Numbered from the stretch's first letter, positions 11,749 through 26,041 are shown. The stretch is DNA of 64,000 bases from Palaemon carinicauda (GCF_036898095.1 NC_090741.1:20710504-20774503), one strand, 5' to 3'. Numbers and translations are program-made. The notes: generated by a model not told the origin, from the letters alone.

Positions 11749-12738
11749 CTATAGTAGGGAAAGGCCAAAGTGATGTCTCACAGCCTCTTCTTTCAACTTT
11801 TCAAATGCTTCAATCATACGCTCATCCCATTTCAGTCTCGTACTATTTCTCTTACCTGTCCACTCATTCAAAGGCTTACCTATTCCCGAACAATCTCTGA
11901 CAAACGTCCGACCAAATTCAATCAACCCAAGAAAACCTCTCAACTCATGCACCGTATGAGGACATGGAAATTCTCTCACCTTACTCACAAACTTATCACT
12001 CTTCCTTATACCCGATTCACTCACCACATGCCCAAAAAATTCCACCTCCCCAGCCAGCCATGTACACTTTTCAAGCTTAACTTTCACACCAACTTCTATC
12101 AAACGTTCTAATACTGCTTCAAGCAACTGCATGTGTTCCTCAAGAGTCTCACTAGCAATAAAAATATCATCTATAAAAACAGTCACCTTCTGTCTATCAA
12201 ACCCAGCCAAAACTACATTCATCACCCTCTGGAATGCAGCAGGCGCATTAGCAAGGCCAAAATTTAATCTTTTAAACTGATAATGACAATTACTACTCTA
12301 AAATGCCGTAATGGGCCTGCTCCCCTCTGCCAGAGGCATCTGGTAATAGCCCCTAACTAAATCTAACTTTGTAAAAACTTTCATACCATGCATCTTATAC
12401 ACACAGTCAGACACTACATTCATCGGGAAACGTTCTTTAACAGTTACTTCATTCACCTTCCTATAATCAATACACATACATAAACTTCCATCCGGCTTTC
12501 TTACAGGTACAATAGGGCTATTCCAGGCACTCTCACTCCTTTCTATTACACCCATTTGCTTTAACTCCTGGCACTGCTCTTCTATTTCTCTGGCAATAGG
12601 CGGAGAAAAATGTCGGGGACGCTGATATATGGGGGTATCATTACTAAGAACTATCTCAAATTCAGGCAGCTTTGATCCCCCACAATCCTCGTCACCGCGA
12701 CTCAAAACTCTCCATCTATTCCATAACATCCTATACAA
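11749..12738 (-). pseudogene. Reverse transcriptase of Gypsy-A pol
   Basis: The frame opens with the canonical Gypsy RT approach: LPEFEIVL, YQRPRHFSPPIA, GVIERSESAWNSPIVPVRK, DGSLCMCIDYRKVN, FTKLDLVRGYYQMPL. After one in-frame TAG (12298-12300) it continues in the same frame with FGLANAPAAFQR and the catalytic VFIDDI. This has FIDD where many Gypsy elements have YIDD. It then has LEKCTWLAGEVEFFGHVVS and LRGFLGL. About 170 + 159 codons are open, so damage is light compared with the B copies. Confidence 0.92.
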
Positions 12739-12974
12739 TTGTTCCCTTTCTCCCTATTTATATTCTCATTTACATTAATTCTTTCTTTCAAACTGTCATA
12801 GTCCCAATCGTCATCCTGTTTTTTCTTACCCGTCATAACTCTTCTCAATTTAACATACCTTTCATCCTCTACATTGACCAACGTATACATACATCCCATG
12901 CAATCACCATCACGTATACCCCGTATTCTCTTCCTCTTTACAGTCGGCAACAAGCTCACATACACCTTCGGCTC
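12739..12974 (-). other. Spacer between retropepsin and RT of Gypsy-A
   Basis: The protease frame continues after the TAG at 12975-12977 with about 78 further open codons (VYVSLLPTVKRKR, MTGKKKQDDDWDYD). RT starts in another frame at 12738. This is typical of the poorly conserved PR-RT connector and has no recognisable fold. Confidence 0.6.
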
Positions 12975-13685
12975 CTAAAAATTCAAAATACCATCATACA
13001 CATGCACACTTGTTTTCACTAAATTACTTGCTTCCGAACCTTCCACTACATATTCACAATTGTCACTATTGGCAATTCCCAGACTATTCGGCCATGCCAC
13101 TTTTACACTGACAACCTCACTCGCATCTCTTAACAATTTAACACCTTCTTTCGCTATGAACGCCACACCTTTCCATACCTTCGTACATACACTACCATCT
13201 TCATTCAAATAAAATTCCCCACAAAATTTACCCTTAACTTTCATCTCTATCATATTTACACTAGGATGTACAATCATACCACATTTTTTCAAGAAGTTAT
13301 AACCTAATAACACATCATATTTGTCATTTACTCCCTCAACCACATAAAAATCATTATCTTCCACCATCAGCCCCCCAATCATAAAATTTTCACATAACTT
13401 TCCTTGCACAGACATACTTAAATTACCGATACCTTTCACTTCACCTTTACACCCCCTAAATTCACAAACATCCCTTACCTTATCGTACGCATTCCTAAAC
13501 ATTAAATTGACACTACAACCAGTATCAATCAGAACAACTAGCTCTATTCCATTAAAATTTACTTTTGCACTCATGCAGTCATAAGCTCTTTCACCCATCA
13601 CGTCTTCATGCAGTAAACCTTCACGAACATGCATCACATTCACTCCACACACTCGAGGACTCACCCAGCTGAACCCTCTTACACT
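12975..13685 (-). pseudogene. First retropepsin (aspartic protease) of Gypsy-A
   Basis: The minus frame contains GIELVVLIDTGCSVNLMF, with catalytic DTG at 13518-13526, then VKGIGNLSMSV and YDVLLGYNFLKKCGMIV, the flap and C-terminal signature of a retropepsin that cleaves Gag-Pol. It lies in the same frame as gag, separated only by one TAG (13686-13688) and seven open codons. Readthrough of a Gag stop, or a single mutation, would explain this. Confidence 0.88.
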
Positions 13686-15472
13686 CTAGTTTCCCGAACA
13701 TCCTGGCTGATTTACTCCCTTCTTCCTACATACCCTAGCTTCATGCCCATCTGCACCACATTCAGTACACTTACTCCGAGGCTCCTTGCACATTCTAGCA
13801 TAATGACCATCCTTATCACAATTACCACAAATCACATTTATATGATTACTACGACATCCACTCGCTATGTGCCCAGTCATACCACACCGATAACATTTAA
13901 CCCCTTTCTCTTTCTTACACTCACTAATACGATGCCCTGTCTCTCCACACCCGAAACATGCTCCTAACGCCCATCTACACTCATTCTTTTTATGCCCTAC
14001 TTTCCCACACCTATAACACTTCTCTTCACGGACACAACTACCTGACCTACCTCGCTGTACACTAGCACTCCTATCCCTCCAAACCTGATTCCCTTGCCTA
14101 AACCCTTCATTTGTCCTTGCAGGTATTCCCACATTACTCGCCCTGACACTCCTATCTACTACACTATCAGCTACCCTCATCGGTCCTCTCATAACAGCAT
14201 CTCTAAAACTAACAAATTCTGGCAAACTTTCCTCCATTCCACTTCTTACACTCACAGATTTACTTTCTTTCATACATCTATCTAACTCGTAATCCTCAAC
14301 TATCTCTAAGATATCATCCCATGTCAATCTTTCTTTCGTCCACCTCATCTTCTCCTTACTTTCCAATTTAATAAATTCACTCACATTCTCAGGTTTGGTC
14401 GCCAAAAACTTCCTCATTAACTCCTTATTCTCATTTATGCCTTCATCCCCATACTTCTTCCTAGCTAACGTTTCCAACCTAAATACATACATTGATATAG
14501 CTTCTCCTGCATTCATCCTTGCCTCATCAAAATCATTCTTGCGCTTATACCTAACACTCCCTTTTATACGTTTTACCTGCTCAATTATTCTCTTTTTCAC
14601 ACTTTCATAATCAACGTCACCTACACTCATTATCTCTCCATAAATCGTCAACAAATACCCAGTCAAATATTCTTCTAAATCCCTAGCCCAAATTCTATTA
14701 CTATCACCATACTTATCCTGACAATACCTCTCATACTCCTTGAAAAATTCATATACATCCCTACTACTATGCTCATTGAACCTTTCACATCGAGGTGCCT
14801 CTCTCATAAACACAGTCTTACACACATCACGTTCATTCTCACTGCTATCATCACTGCAACCTAACTTCTTGTTTTCTACTTCCTCGCTAGAATATAAGGA
14901 ATCTAATTCGACACTCATACTCTTATCCTTGATTATACTCTTCCTAGCCCTTTTCTTGCTCACCACTTTAACCCACTCACGATCAGCCTTGCTATCATCC
15001 TGATACTTTTTCTTCTCTTTCTTCACATCACCTTTACCTTTCTTCTCATTCTTCCTATCATATTTCTGTTCATCCTTACTATGCCTAATTTCCTTATCTT
15101 CAATCTCATATCACTATCACTTCTTTTCCCATTATCACCTACCTTAACCTTCTCTTCCACTATCAACCCATTACCTGTAGCAGAGGCCACTCCTCCGACT
15201 GCGCCTTCACCCATGAAAGGTTTCATCATTCCCATTACCTGCCCCATCATAGCTTCCATTCGTTCCTCATTCTCACGCATCCTTATCTCAACACCCTCTT
15301 CCACTCTCTCTACAGTTCCCTTTAGTGCTTTCAGTTCCTTTCGCATCTTCTCATTCTCACAACTCAACCTCGCATTCTCACGCAACAATTTCTCTTTCTC
15401 TACAGACAACTTCTCCTCACGCTCCTTAATCAACTGCAATTCCTCCCTTAATAACTTTAATTGCTCTTCCAT
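13686..15472 (-). pseudogene. Gag of Gypsy-A with five zinc knuckles
   Basis: The N-terminal part (15472 down to about 15110) is a long heptad-rich coiled coil (LREELQLIKEREEKL onward). A one-base frameshift near 15110 joins it to a second frame (to 13686) with a capsid-like region (FLATKPENVSEFIKLE) and five CCHC knuckles: CYRCGKVGHKKNEC, CFGCGETGHRISEC, CYRCGMTGHIASGC, CGNCDKDGHYARMC and CTECGADGHEARVC. Zinc knuckles bind the element RNA for packaging. Five in a row is more than the one or two usual in Gypsy Gags. The total is about 595 codons. Confidence 0.9.
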
Positions 15473-15538
15473 TTTTCATCAAACTTAATACTAATTCCGT
15501 CCTTCGTCCACGAGTCCAGCTTCAATCCCACCTCGGCA

Positions 15539-15556
15539 GTCCCTGTTCGGGGGCCA
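15539..15556 (-). promoter_or_regulatory. Primer-binding site of Gypsy-A, tRNA-Lys type
   Basis: On the minus strand this reads TGGCCCCCGAACAGGGAC, 17 of 18 bases complementary to the 3' end of tRNA-Lys(UUU). It lies seven bases inside the LTR end, as expected for minus-strand priming of reverse transcription. Confidence 0.85.
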
Positions 15557-15562
15557 AAATAA

Positions 15563-16516
15563 TGTGGCGGGATGTTGCAAAACAACCCCCACACCCTTGA
15601 ATCACTCTACCAGACAATTGTCCCACAACACAAACTTTCCCCTTACTTTATCAACTGGACTCTTAGACAGAAGGAAAATTGAAACAAAACATAACTATAC
15701 TAACTATATTCCTTAAAACTAGATTATCACTTAATTCTAGAATCATAACAACCAAACTTGAGATATTACTATAGACAACAAAAAAAATAACTTAACATAC
15801 AAAATAAATAAAAATGCCACATTCATATAAACCTGGAGGCACCACAACCAAATATGTTTATAATTGTTTATTTATTAAGGCGGAAACTGTCTCCGCACAC
15901 AAACCAATCAGTCCTTGGCACAGCCACCAATCTGTGGCAAACGGAACGATATTCAGTTCCAGTCAACTGAACTAAACATTCAATTAGTGGTCATAACCAT
16001 CATCATCATCATCATCATCAATAACAGCAATCGGAATCTTAAATAACAGGGCAGGTCATCAACGGTTGTGCAGTAAAATGAGCAGTCCAAACAATATCAA
16101 GTACAGGCCAGGTCATCAACAAAAAATCCACTTCCTAAATTCAGTCTCTCCAAAGGAGGAATCACGGCCTGCCAAAATAAAAAATAAAAACACTTATGAA
16201 CACTCCTAGCTAACTAAACTATCGCACCATAATCAAAGATAAATAATAAATTGTTCCTATCATTCACAATCACGACAAGCAAAGATAAACAAAACTGTAC
16301 TTACTTTTTAAATAAATAAACACTTCCACGCTGGTCGAAAAATTATATAAAATTGTAATCCAGCACTCTCAAACACAACTGCCTCAAGCTGCAGTCAAAT
16401 CAAAATAAGCCTTCACCCAAGGCATTCACCACTGCCGTAACCTCACTAAAACATAAACAAACAATCTCATTTATACCAACAGTCTTTCTCACAACAAACA
16501 ATCAATACACTAACTA

Positions 16517-16589
<73 letters not shown>

Positions 16590-16642
16590 GGATTTGGCAA
16601 AAACAACAAAAATAAAAATAAAACAAAATTTAATCCTCCACA
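15563..16642 (-). mobile_element. 5' LTR of Gypsy-A (about 1.08 kb)
   Basis: The plus strand reads TGTGG at 15563 and CCACA ending at 16642, giving the TG...CA ends of an LTR next to the primer site. It holds a (CAT)n tract (about 15999-16023), a C run and (CT)n (16523-16584). An alternative outer end GCCACA at 16796-16801 also fits TG...CA, but 16643-16801 resembles the leader of Gypsy-B2, so the shorter LTR is preferred. Without the 3' LTR the end cannot be proved. Confidence 0.65.
16523..16584 (+). repeat. (CT)n microsatellite in the Gypsy-A LTR
   Basis: C8 run followed by pure CT repeats. No coding content. Confidence 0.97.
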
Positions 16643-16899
16643 ATGCATTCGGATGTTTTACAATGTTTGAATTTTGTGTCGTTATTGCTCTATACTATCT
16701 ACATATAATCTCCTTGTCTTGATGAATAAACCTCACTAGTGACCACCGGAGGATGATCTCCCTTCACCTTCCCTGACCCTGACTCTTCTACCCATGCCAC
16801 ATAAATGAAACTACCACCCTTCGCCAGTACAGAGGCTTCCGGCATGCCGAGGCTCAGTTTTGCCTCAAAGGTATGACTCGCTCGAGCACCAAATCAGCC

Positions 16900-17228
16900 C
16901 CATCAAATGCTGCTGCTCTCACCTTTCTCATGCCACATGCCTCTCTCCTAATCTCCAACAATGCCAGCAACGTCGCTAGTGTTGGATTAATGGAGGAAGT
17001 GGTTTGCAGCTTGCCCTAACCAAGGACCTTCTTCAGCAGAGAACTGTGTATTGTAAGGTGGAATTTGGCTACTCTACCTTCAACCACAAATTGATGGTAG
17101 TGCATTTGGATGTCCATCGCTTTTGCCACTTCTTAGATGGCATGTCCTTCGTCATTCACACGGATCAAATGCCCCTGGTGTACTACTTCACCCGACAGTC
17201 CGTCGCCTTGGTCACACATCAATGCTGA
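16900..17228 (+). pseudogene. RNase H fragment of Gypsy-B2
   Basis: After the deletion junction the frame contains VEFGYSTFNHKLMVVHLDV, HFLDGMSFVIHTDQMPLVYYFT, matching the intact version in B4 (30186-30731). The expected catalytic Glu position reads HKL instead of REL, so it is inactive. Confidence 0.8.
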
Positions 17229-17291
17229 CAACTCTCCACCATGGCTGAATCCCGTTGCCGATGTCCTGTCAAGAAATGCTTTTGTTGCCAT

Positions 17292-18369
17292 TCACCTGGG
17301 TTTGGAATAAAATGCCCAGATAGAACCCCAAGGAATATATCCAGAGTACCAACCATGCAGGACATCCTGTACTTCCCTCCATTGGGAAGACTTCACCTTT
17401 GACGACTCAAACGGCATGGTCCTCTGTGATGTCAGTACCGCTAGGCCTCTACTGAGGATACCTGACACCATGCGTCGACAGGTGTTTGATTTCATCCATG
17501 GCCTCTCACATCCTTGCTGATCTACTGCAAAGCTACTGAAGACGAACTTCATTTGACTATGTGTTGATAAGGATGCTAAGGATTGGGTCCATGAATATAC
17601 TTCATGCCAAGCTTCAAAAGTACATTGACACATGGATTTAGGAGTGGGCACCTTTCCTTAAATTAGCGTTGTTTTGCCCACATTTATGTCCATGTATTAA
17701 GACCATTATCCTTTTCACAAGGACGCTATTTCCTGTTTACCATCATTGACTGCTCCACTTGTTGGCCTGAAGTTATGCCCATGCAAACTGCAACATCCAC
17801 ATCATGTACAGCCATCTTACTCTGGGGTGATAGAGAGACTTGGTATCCCTGAGCCTATTACTTCTGACAGCGGTATCGATTTCACCTCTGCATTTTGGAC
17901 ATCAGTAGCAAATCTCCTGGGCATTACTTTACATCATACAACCACCTACAACTCTGCAGCCATAGGAATGGTTGAACATTTTCATCGTACCCTTAAAGCA
18001 TGTTTGATGTCCCGCTGCAATGATTTCAACTGATTTACTCAACTTCCTTGGGTCCTCGTTGGACTAAGGACCACTCCTAAAGACACCCTGGATGTCTCTG
18101 AAAGTGAAATGGTGTATGGCAACCGATTGGTTGTCCCTGTCCAATTTTTTCCGTCTGCCTCTGACAATCTCCAGCTTCTACGTCATGTTGTCGGAAAATT
18201 TACTCCCTGCCACCAGACTTACAAGCCCCCAGCAAAGCAACACATATTGACAGATTTGCACAGGGTAATGCACATTTTCCTGCGTACCAACACTAGCAAG
18301 TCACCGCTAATGCCTCCTTACACAGGTCCTTTCCCGAGATCATTGCATACCTCTGGCTTTCTTAATTAA
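17292..18369 (+). pseudogene. Integrase fragments of Gypsy-B2
   Basis: Frames interrupted by stops match the B4 integrase. They include IERLGIPEPITSDSGIDFTSAFW (second catalytic Asp region, at about 17840-17900) and GMVEHFHRTLKACLMSRCND (catalytic Glu region), with a C-terminal part to 18369. The usual RGT after TSD is SGI here. Integrase joins element DNA to the target. Confidence 0.8.
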
Positions 18370-18506
18370 CATTCGTAGCAAAAGAGACTGGGTCTCCATT
18401 GGTCAACTAAAACTTCTACATCTCCTGGAAGATGACCCACCTACAGTATGCCTCTCAAGTTCAGGGCACCCTATTTGACATGTATTTCATTTTTAGGATG
18501 AGAGCT

Positions 18507-18700
18507 TGTACCTCCAAGGTTTCATACACACTCGTACATTGTGAAATTATTTTTTTTTTATCTTTCGCTCTCCCCTGCACTAGTAATAGTAATTTGATAT
18601 CACATGTTTTATATCTGTATATAAGCTCGTAGTCTTGTTGACTAAACCTTGCTTGCCTTTGTTACTACTTAACAACCACTTAGCATAGACTAAGAGTTAT
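18507..18700 (+). mobile_element. 3' LTR of Gypsy-B2 (partial)
   Basis: A purine-rich tract (GGATGAGAG, about 18496-18504) precedes TGTACC, as in B4, where a purine tract precedes TGTACCAACC. It contains TATATAAGC, comparable to the TATATAAA of the B4 LTR. Right end uncertain. Confidence 0.6.
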
Positions 18701-20383
<1,683 letters not shown>

Positions 20384-21006
20384 CATTGCAGCCACCCATT
20401 GAGATATTACCTCTAGAGAGTTATGGGGTCCTTTAACTGAATAAACAGTACTATATTGGATTCTTCTCTATGGGTAAGGTTCATTTTCCCTTAGCATACA
20501 CATACACCAAATAGTCTGGCCTATTCTTTACATATTCTCCTCTGTCCTCGTAAACCTGATAATTTTGAGATTACCAAAACAATTCTTCTTCACTCAAGAG
20601 GTTACTGCACAATCATTGTTCAGTGGACACTTTCCTCTAGGTATGGGTGAAAGAGACTTTTCAGCTATGGAAAGCAGATCTTTTAGGAGAAGGACACCCC
20701 AAAATCAAACCACTGTTCTCTTTTCTTGGTTAGTGCCATAGCAACTGTACTATGGTCTTCCACTGTCTTGGGATAGAGTTCTCTATCTTGAGGGTACACT
20801 CGTGCACACAATTCTATCTCATTTCTCTTCCTCTTGTTTTGTTAAAGTTTTTATTGTTTATATAGGAAATATTTATTTTAATCTTGTTACTCTTCTCAAA
20901 ATATTTCATTTTTCCTTGTGTCCTTTCCTCACTGGGCTATTTTCCCTGTTAAAGCCCCTGGGCTTATAGCCTCCTTCTTTTCCAACTATGGTTGTAACTC
21001 AGGAAG

Positions 21007-21060
<54 letters not shown>

Positions 21061-21068
21061 TAATAATA
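20384..21068 (-). repeat. Repeat R1, fullest copy (TTA-headed dispersed repeat)
   Basis: On the minus strand it starts with (TTA)n (21009-21068). It then has a block reading GTTACAACCATAGTTGGAAAAG, an AATAAATATTTCC block, GGTTTGATTTTGGGGTGTCC, GAAGAATTG...GGTAATCTCA, AGGAGAATATGTAAAGAAT and finally ATATCTCAATGGGTGGC. It is inserted within the B1 integrase coding region. Other copies are at 26812-27345 and 42858-43190, with fragments in both arms of the inverted repeat. The 3' microsatellite-like end suggests a retroposed element, but no ORF or clear Pol III boxes were identified. Confidence 0.85.
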
Positions 21069-21382
21069 CATGGGAATAGCTTCAAGCCCACGAGCGGAGC
21101 GGTCTATGACGGTAAACAAGTAACGATGTCTTCGTGATATGGGTAGGGCACTAAGAACGTCAACGTGAATGTGGGCAAAGCAACATTGAGGTTGATGAAA
21201 GGTGCCCACTAATGAATTCGTGTGCCTATTTACTTTTGAAGTTTAGCATGAAGTACAGGCCCTCAGCATCCTTACTAATGCCGAGCCATAAGAACTTTCT
21301 CTTCAGTAGCTTTGCAGTAGATCAGCACAAAGGATGTGAAGGGCCATAAATGAAATCAAACTCCTGTTGGCGTTGCTGAAGC
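21069..21382 (-). pseudogene. Integrase N-terminal piece of Gypsy-B1
   Basis: Minus reading gives HIHVDVLSALPISRRHRYLFTVIDRSARGLEAIPM, with the first catalytic Asp of the core (VIDRS), then breaks into R1. The upstream zinc-binding part is decayed (FDFIYGPSHPLCQST). A deletion junction near 21380 joins it to RT sequence. Confidence 0.78.
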
Positions 21383-22214
21383 CCGCTTCTTGAAGGGACC
21401 CCACTTCACATCTTTTGGCTTGCCCTTGAAGAAGGCATAGAGGGGGCAAGAGTGCCAGCGATGGCTGACAGAAAATGGTGATAATACTTGGTCATGGACA
21501 AGAATTCCTTCAGTGATATGACGGCTGAGGGCATAAGAAAGTTCGGATTAGCTGCTACCTTTTCAGAGAGAGGGTGTACTACTTCAGGAGTGATTTGGTG
21601 CCTTAGGAACAATACTTTGTTAGCCCCAAAGGTACACTTGTCGTATCGGATTACAAGGCATTTCGGTTGTAGTCGGCCAAGCACAATGCTTATGTGATTT
21701 GGTTGTTCCTCTTTGGAGGAAGAGAACACAAGTATGTCGTCCACATAAAATACACAGAAGGTGAGGTTCACTAAATACCACCCATGAGACGTTGAAAAGT
21801 GGTCCCAGAATTACAGAGGTCAAAACAGGAGTAATGGAAGGTAAATGTACCGATGGGAGTGGTGATGGTGGTCTTGGAGATGTCTTCTGGATTCATGGGC
21901 ATCTGATAATACTCCTTCAGGTGGTTGAGTGTGGAGAAAACCTTCACTTTGTGCAAGTAGGAGGTCAGGTCCGCTATGTTTGGAAGGGGGTAGTGATCCT
22001 TTTCAATCTGCATGTTCAAACATCTGTAATCCCCACAAGGATGTAGAGAGGCTTCTTTCTTCAGGACGATGTCTAAAGGTGACGACCATGGGTTGCAGAG
22101 CTTTAGGCAAAGGCATATTTCTTCCATTTTGCTGAATGTTTGTTTGGCACCTGCCAAACGCTCCGGTCCTAGACACCTGAATCTAGTGAACACTCGGGGC
22201 CCTATCGTCTTCAT
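21383..22214 (-). pseudogene. Reverse transcriptase of Gypsy-B1
   Basis: Two overlapping minus frames (22214-21771 and 21771-21406) carry SSPLDIVLKKEA, GDYRCLNMQ, VFSTLNHLKEYYQMPM and CNSGTTFQRLM, followed by the catalytic FYVDDILVFSSS and KEFLSMTKYYHHFLSAIAG. The 'D-LxxxYyq' box reads NHLKEYYQ, losing a conserved Asp. A frameshift separates the two halves. Confidence 0.88.
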
Positions 22215-22253
22215 ATAGTGATTAATACCTTGTTTGACGTGAATTATGGGTCT

Positions 22254-22700
22254 TTAGCGAAGTTCTGGAAGGAAGACTTCCAGGTACCACGTAAGGAGGT
22301 GGGCATAGGCATACATAAGTGGATTGATGTGGAGTGCCAGACCAGAAGTGGCAGGCTGAAGAGGTGTGGATGAGTAAGAGCCTACATTAACTAGCCGTCG
22401 CTGAGCGACATCAACCAGGAGGTGATAGTGTGAGAGGATATCCGAGCCGAGGATTGGCAATGTGACGTCAGCAACGAGAAACTTCCAGTGATATTTGATA
22501 CTTCTAAGCAATAATGGGTAAGCAATAATGTGAGGTTCTCGTAACCATGAGTGCGGAACCCGAATCCTTTGGCAGCTACTATGTAGACCTCAACAGATTC
22601 AGACAGACTACGTTGTGTCCTGGCGAGTGGCCTTGGCCGAAGAGATAACCGCAAGCACCCGTGTCTACCAAATATCGAACGCTTGTACCTACATCATGTA
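22254..22700 (-). pseudogene. Retropepsin of Gypsy-B1
   Basis: Minus frames contain VDTGACGYLFG (catalytic DTG) and, in another frame, WKFLVADVTLPILGSDILSHYHLLVDVAQRRL, the typical ILG-x-D-x-L retropepsin C-terminal signature. Frameshifted. Confidence 0.8.
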
Positions 22701-22740
22701 AAAAAAGAATATTAGTGACAGGGAAGGCGTGCTTACACGT

Positions 22741-23570
22741 TTATTTTGGACACTGACAAACGTTCAAACATTTCTTTGCAGCAGTCCAAAATTTGGAAAG
22801 GTAGTAACATAACTGCAGCTGATGGACGACAGTAATTGGCTGCTGATGTCGTTGGTTGAGGCGTGAGTGAGTGGTGGGTGGTGGACGGTTTTGTTGCTGT
22901 TCTGGCACGTCACAGGGTGACCATCTGTGTTCTACCGCATTCACGTCAGCTTCGGTCAATGTTCAATAATTGTCCTGTTTGTCAGGATGGGAGGCATTAA
23001 TATAGGTTTTGAAGGGGGTGAAGTGGCTCTCCATAGGGGCATCAACTTTATTTATCAGGTCCACCATGGATAAAATATAGACATCTGGTATGGAAGTGAG
23101 TACAGGTTCAGGAAAGCGTCGTACCCAAAGGGCACGAATTAGGTTCACCACATGATCAGAGCCGTATTCGGCAGGTTGCAGACAATTGATACTTGTCATT
23201 TCCCTGTGGGTGAGCGATGCCTTTTGATTCCCCAACTGTTGTTGAGAGAGCCGAAAAATTTTGGCTATTCGGGCGGCTGGCGATGGCAAGTACTGCTCCA
23301 GGACGTATGTTTTGAGGGTGTCGTACACAATTGGGGTGTCTACTTCCTTCCAAAGATTATCGAGATTTTCAGGAAAATGGCCTTGGCAATCTGCATGAGA
23401 ACATAATATGCTCTGATGTTTTACTGAGTCACACCCTTGAGGCCAAATTGGACTTCAGCATGCTGGAACCAGAGGAATGTTTTTATTCTGTCAAAGGGTG
23501 GCAGTTCATTGAGGTGGCGGGTGTCGAGGAGACAGGTTTGGTGGGTGGCATCTTCAAACAGCACAGCAAA
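22741..23570 (-). pseudogene. Gag of Gypsy-B1
   Basis: Minus frames include YVLEQYLPSPAARIAKIFRLSQQQLG and LIRALWVRRFPEPVLTSI, a capsid-like region, then an N/Q/H-rich tail (EQQQNRPPPTT). No zinc knuckle is visible. The start region near 23570 has in-frame stops. The related Gag start is still visible in B2 and B4. Confidence 0.75.
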
Positions 23571-23639
23571 GTGGGGGTAGGGGGGAGGGAGTGGACACTC
23601 TGTTGGTCACTAATGTGTGAGAGGGCAGTTAGGTTTAAC

Positions 23640-23800
23640 TGAGAGGTAAGGTGAATGCAATTAAACTTTATTGAACAATCATAGGGTTTATATACAGAGG
23701 CTTCCGAGGAAGAACGTCACAAAAATTCAAACATAATATCATTTGTGCTAGCATGATAACACAGGTTGGTCTATTAACAGTACAGGGAAGAGCAGTACAA
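23640..23800 (-). mobile_element. 5' LTR of Gypsy-B1 (approximate)
   Basis: On the minus strand it contains ATGTTTGAATTTTTGTGACG, TATATAAACCC and CAATAAAG, shared with the LTRs of B3 (27392-27545) and B5 (60525-60745). The left boundary is followed by a leader with AGTGACC. The outer end was not resolved. Confidence 0.65.
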
Positions 23801-25415
<1,615 letters not shown>

Positions 25416-25574
25416 CAAAGCCTAAGGTACATTAAAGCATGAACTCGCCATAAAATATATAGGTTTTCACATTCAGCCTACCGATTTGAACATTCATGTT
25501 TGACATAAATCAATTCCTGGTTCACTGATATTGTAAATAAGTAAACTCAATTAGGCTAAATGATCATTCGATGT

Positions 25575-25597
25575 NNNNNNNNNNNNNNNNNNNNNNN
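25575..25597. other. Assembly gap (23 N)
   Basis: Run of undetermined bases. The true gap size is unknown. Confidence 1.
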
Positions 25598-25767
25598 GCT
25601 CCATCTCAAGTCAAATTTCAGCAGAACCTTTCACGAGAAAAGCCAAGAACCAGCAGCCAAGAAAATCATTTTTATCATTAATATAGAATTTTATCTAAAA
25701 TCTATATAAAGCAAATATCAAGATATCGGTTATTTCAAACATGCTTGATTTGAACAGATTTATCGTC

Positions 25768-25770
<3 letters not shown>

Positions 25771-25834
<64 letters not shown>
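25771..25834 (+). repeat. (GA)n microsatellite
   Basis: Pure GA tract. Confidence 0.97.
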
Positions 25835-25835
<1 letters not shown>

Positions 25836-26041
25836 GAAGAAAATGGAATCGGATGTGGTCACCCTCTTTGGATACCCTGAAGATAACCTACTGTACCTTC
25901 ATGGCCATGTTTAATTGAGAAACATAATTGGGTTAAAGCACATAAATGGAAGCAATACCTGTAGCACACTATTGGCCGGGAACTCATTGATAAAATGAAC
26001 ATGTTCAAAGAAAATAAACAAATTATCGTTGATAATGACAA

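Larger units (their letters stand above)
10208..16642 (-). mobile_element. Gypsy-A LTR retrotransposon, 3'-truncated, minus strand
   Basis: Reading on the minus strand the order is 5' LTR (16642-15563), tRNA-Lys-type primer site, gag with five zinc knuckles, retropepsin, RT, RNase H, an unusual linker, then a second retropepsin-like domain ending near 10286. Integrase and the 3' LTR are missing; the interior stops about 10208, where the LINE tail begins. Several stops and frameshifts break it. It lies inside the 5' LTR/leader of plus-strand Gypsy-B2, whose leader resumes at about 16643. Confidence 0.88.
16643..18700 (+). mobile_element. Gypsy-B2, internally deleted copy, plus strand
   Basis: The 5' LTR tail and leader (to about 16800) include an AATAAA box and AGTGACCACCGG, comparable to the leader of copy B4. 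A Gag start (about 16807) is followed within about 110 bp by RNase H sequence, so most of gag, protease and RT are gone. RNase H, integrase and a 3' LTR beginning TGTACC at 18507 follow. Only fragments remain open. Confidence 0.8.

Noticed and set aside
13629..15488. Several plus-strand frames rich in Ser, Thr and Pro
   Set aside because: They are antisense shadows of the Gypsy-A gag and pol genes, which show real domain motifs.
16643..16801. Gypsy-A LTR extending to GCCACA at 16801
   Set aside because: TG...CA would also fit, but this part resembles the leader of Gypsy-B2 (AATAAAC, GTGACCACCGG), so the end at 16642 is preferred. It is not settled without the 3' LTR.
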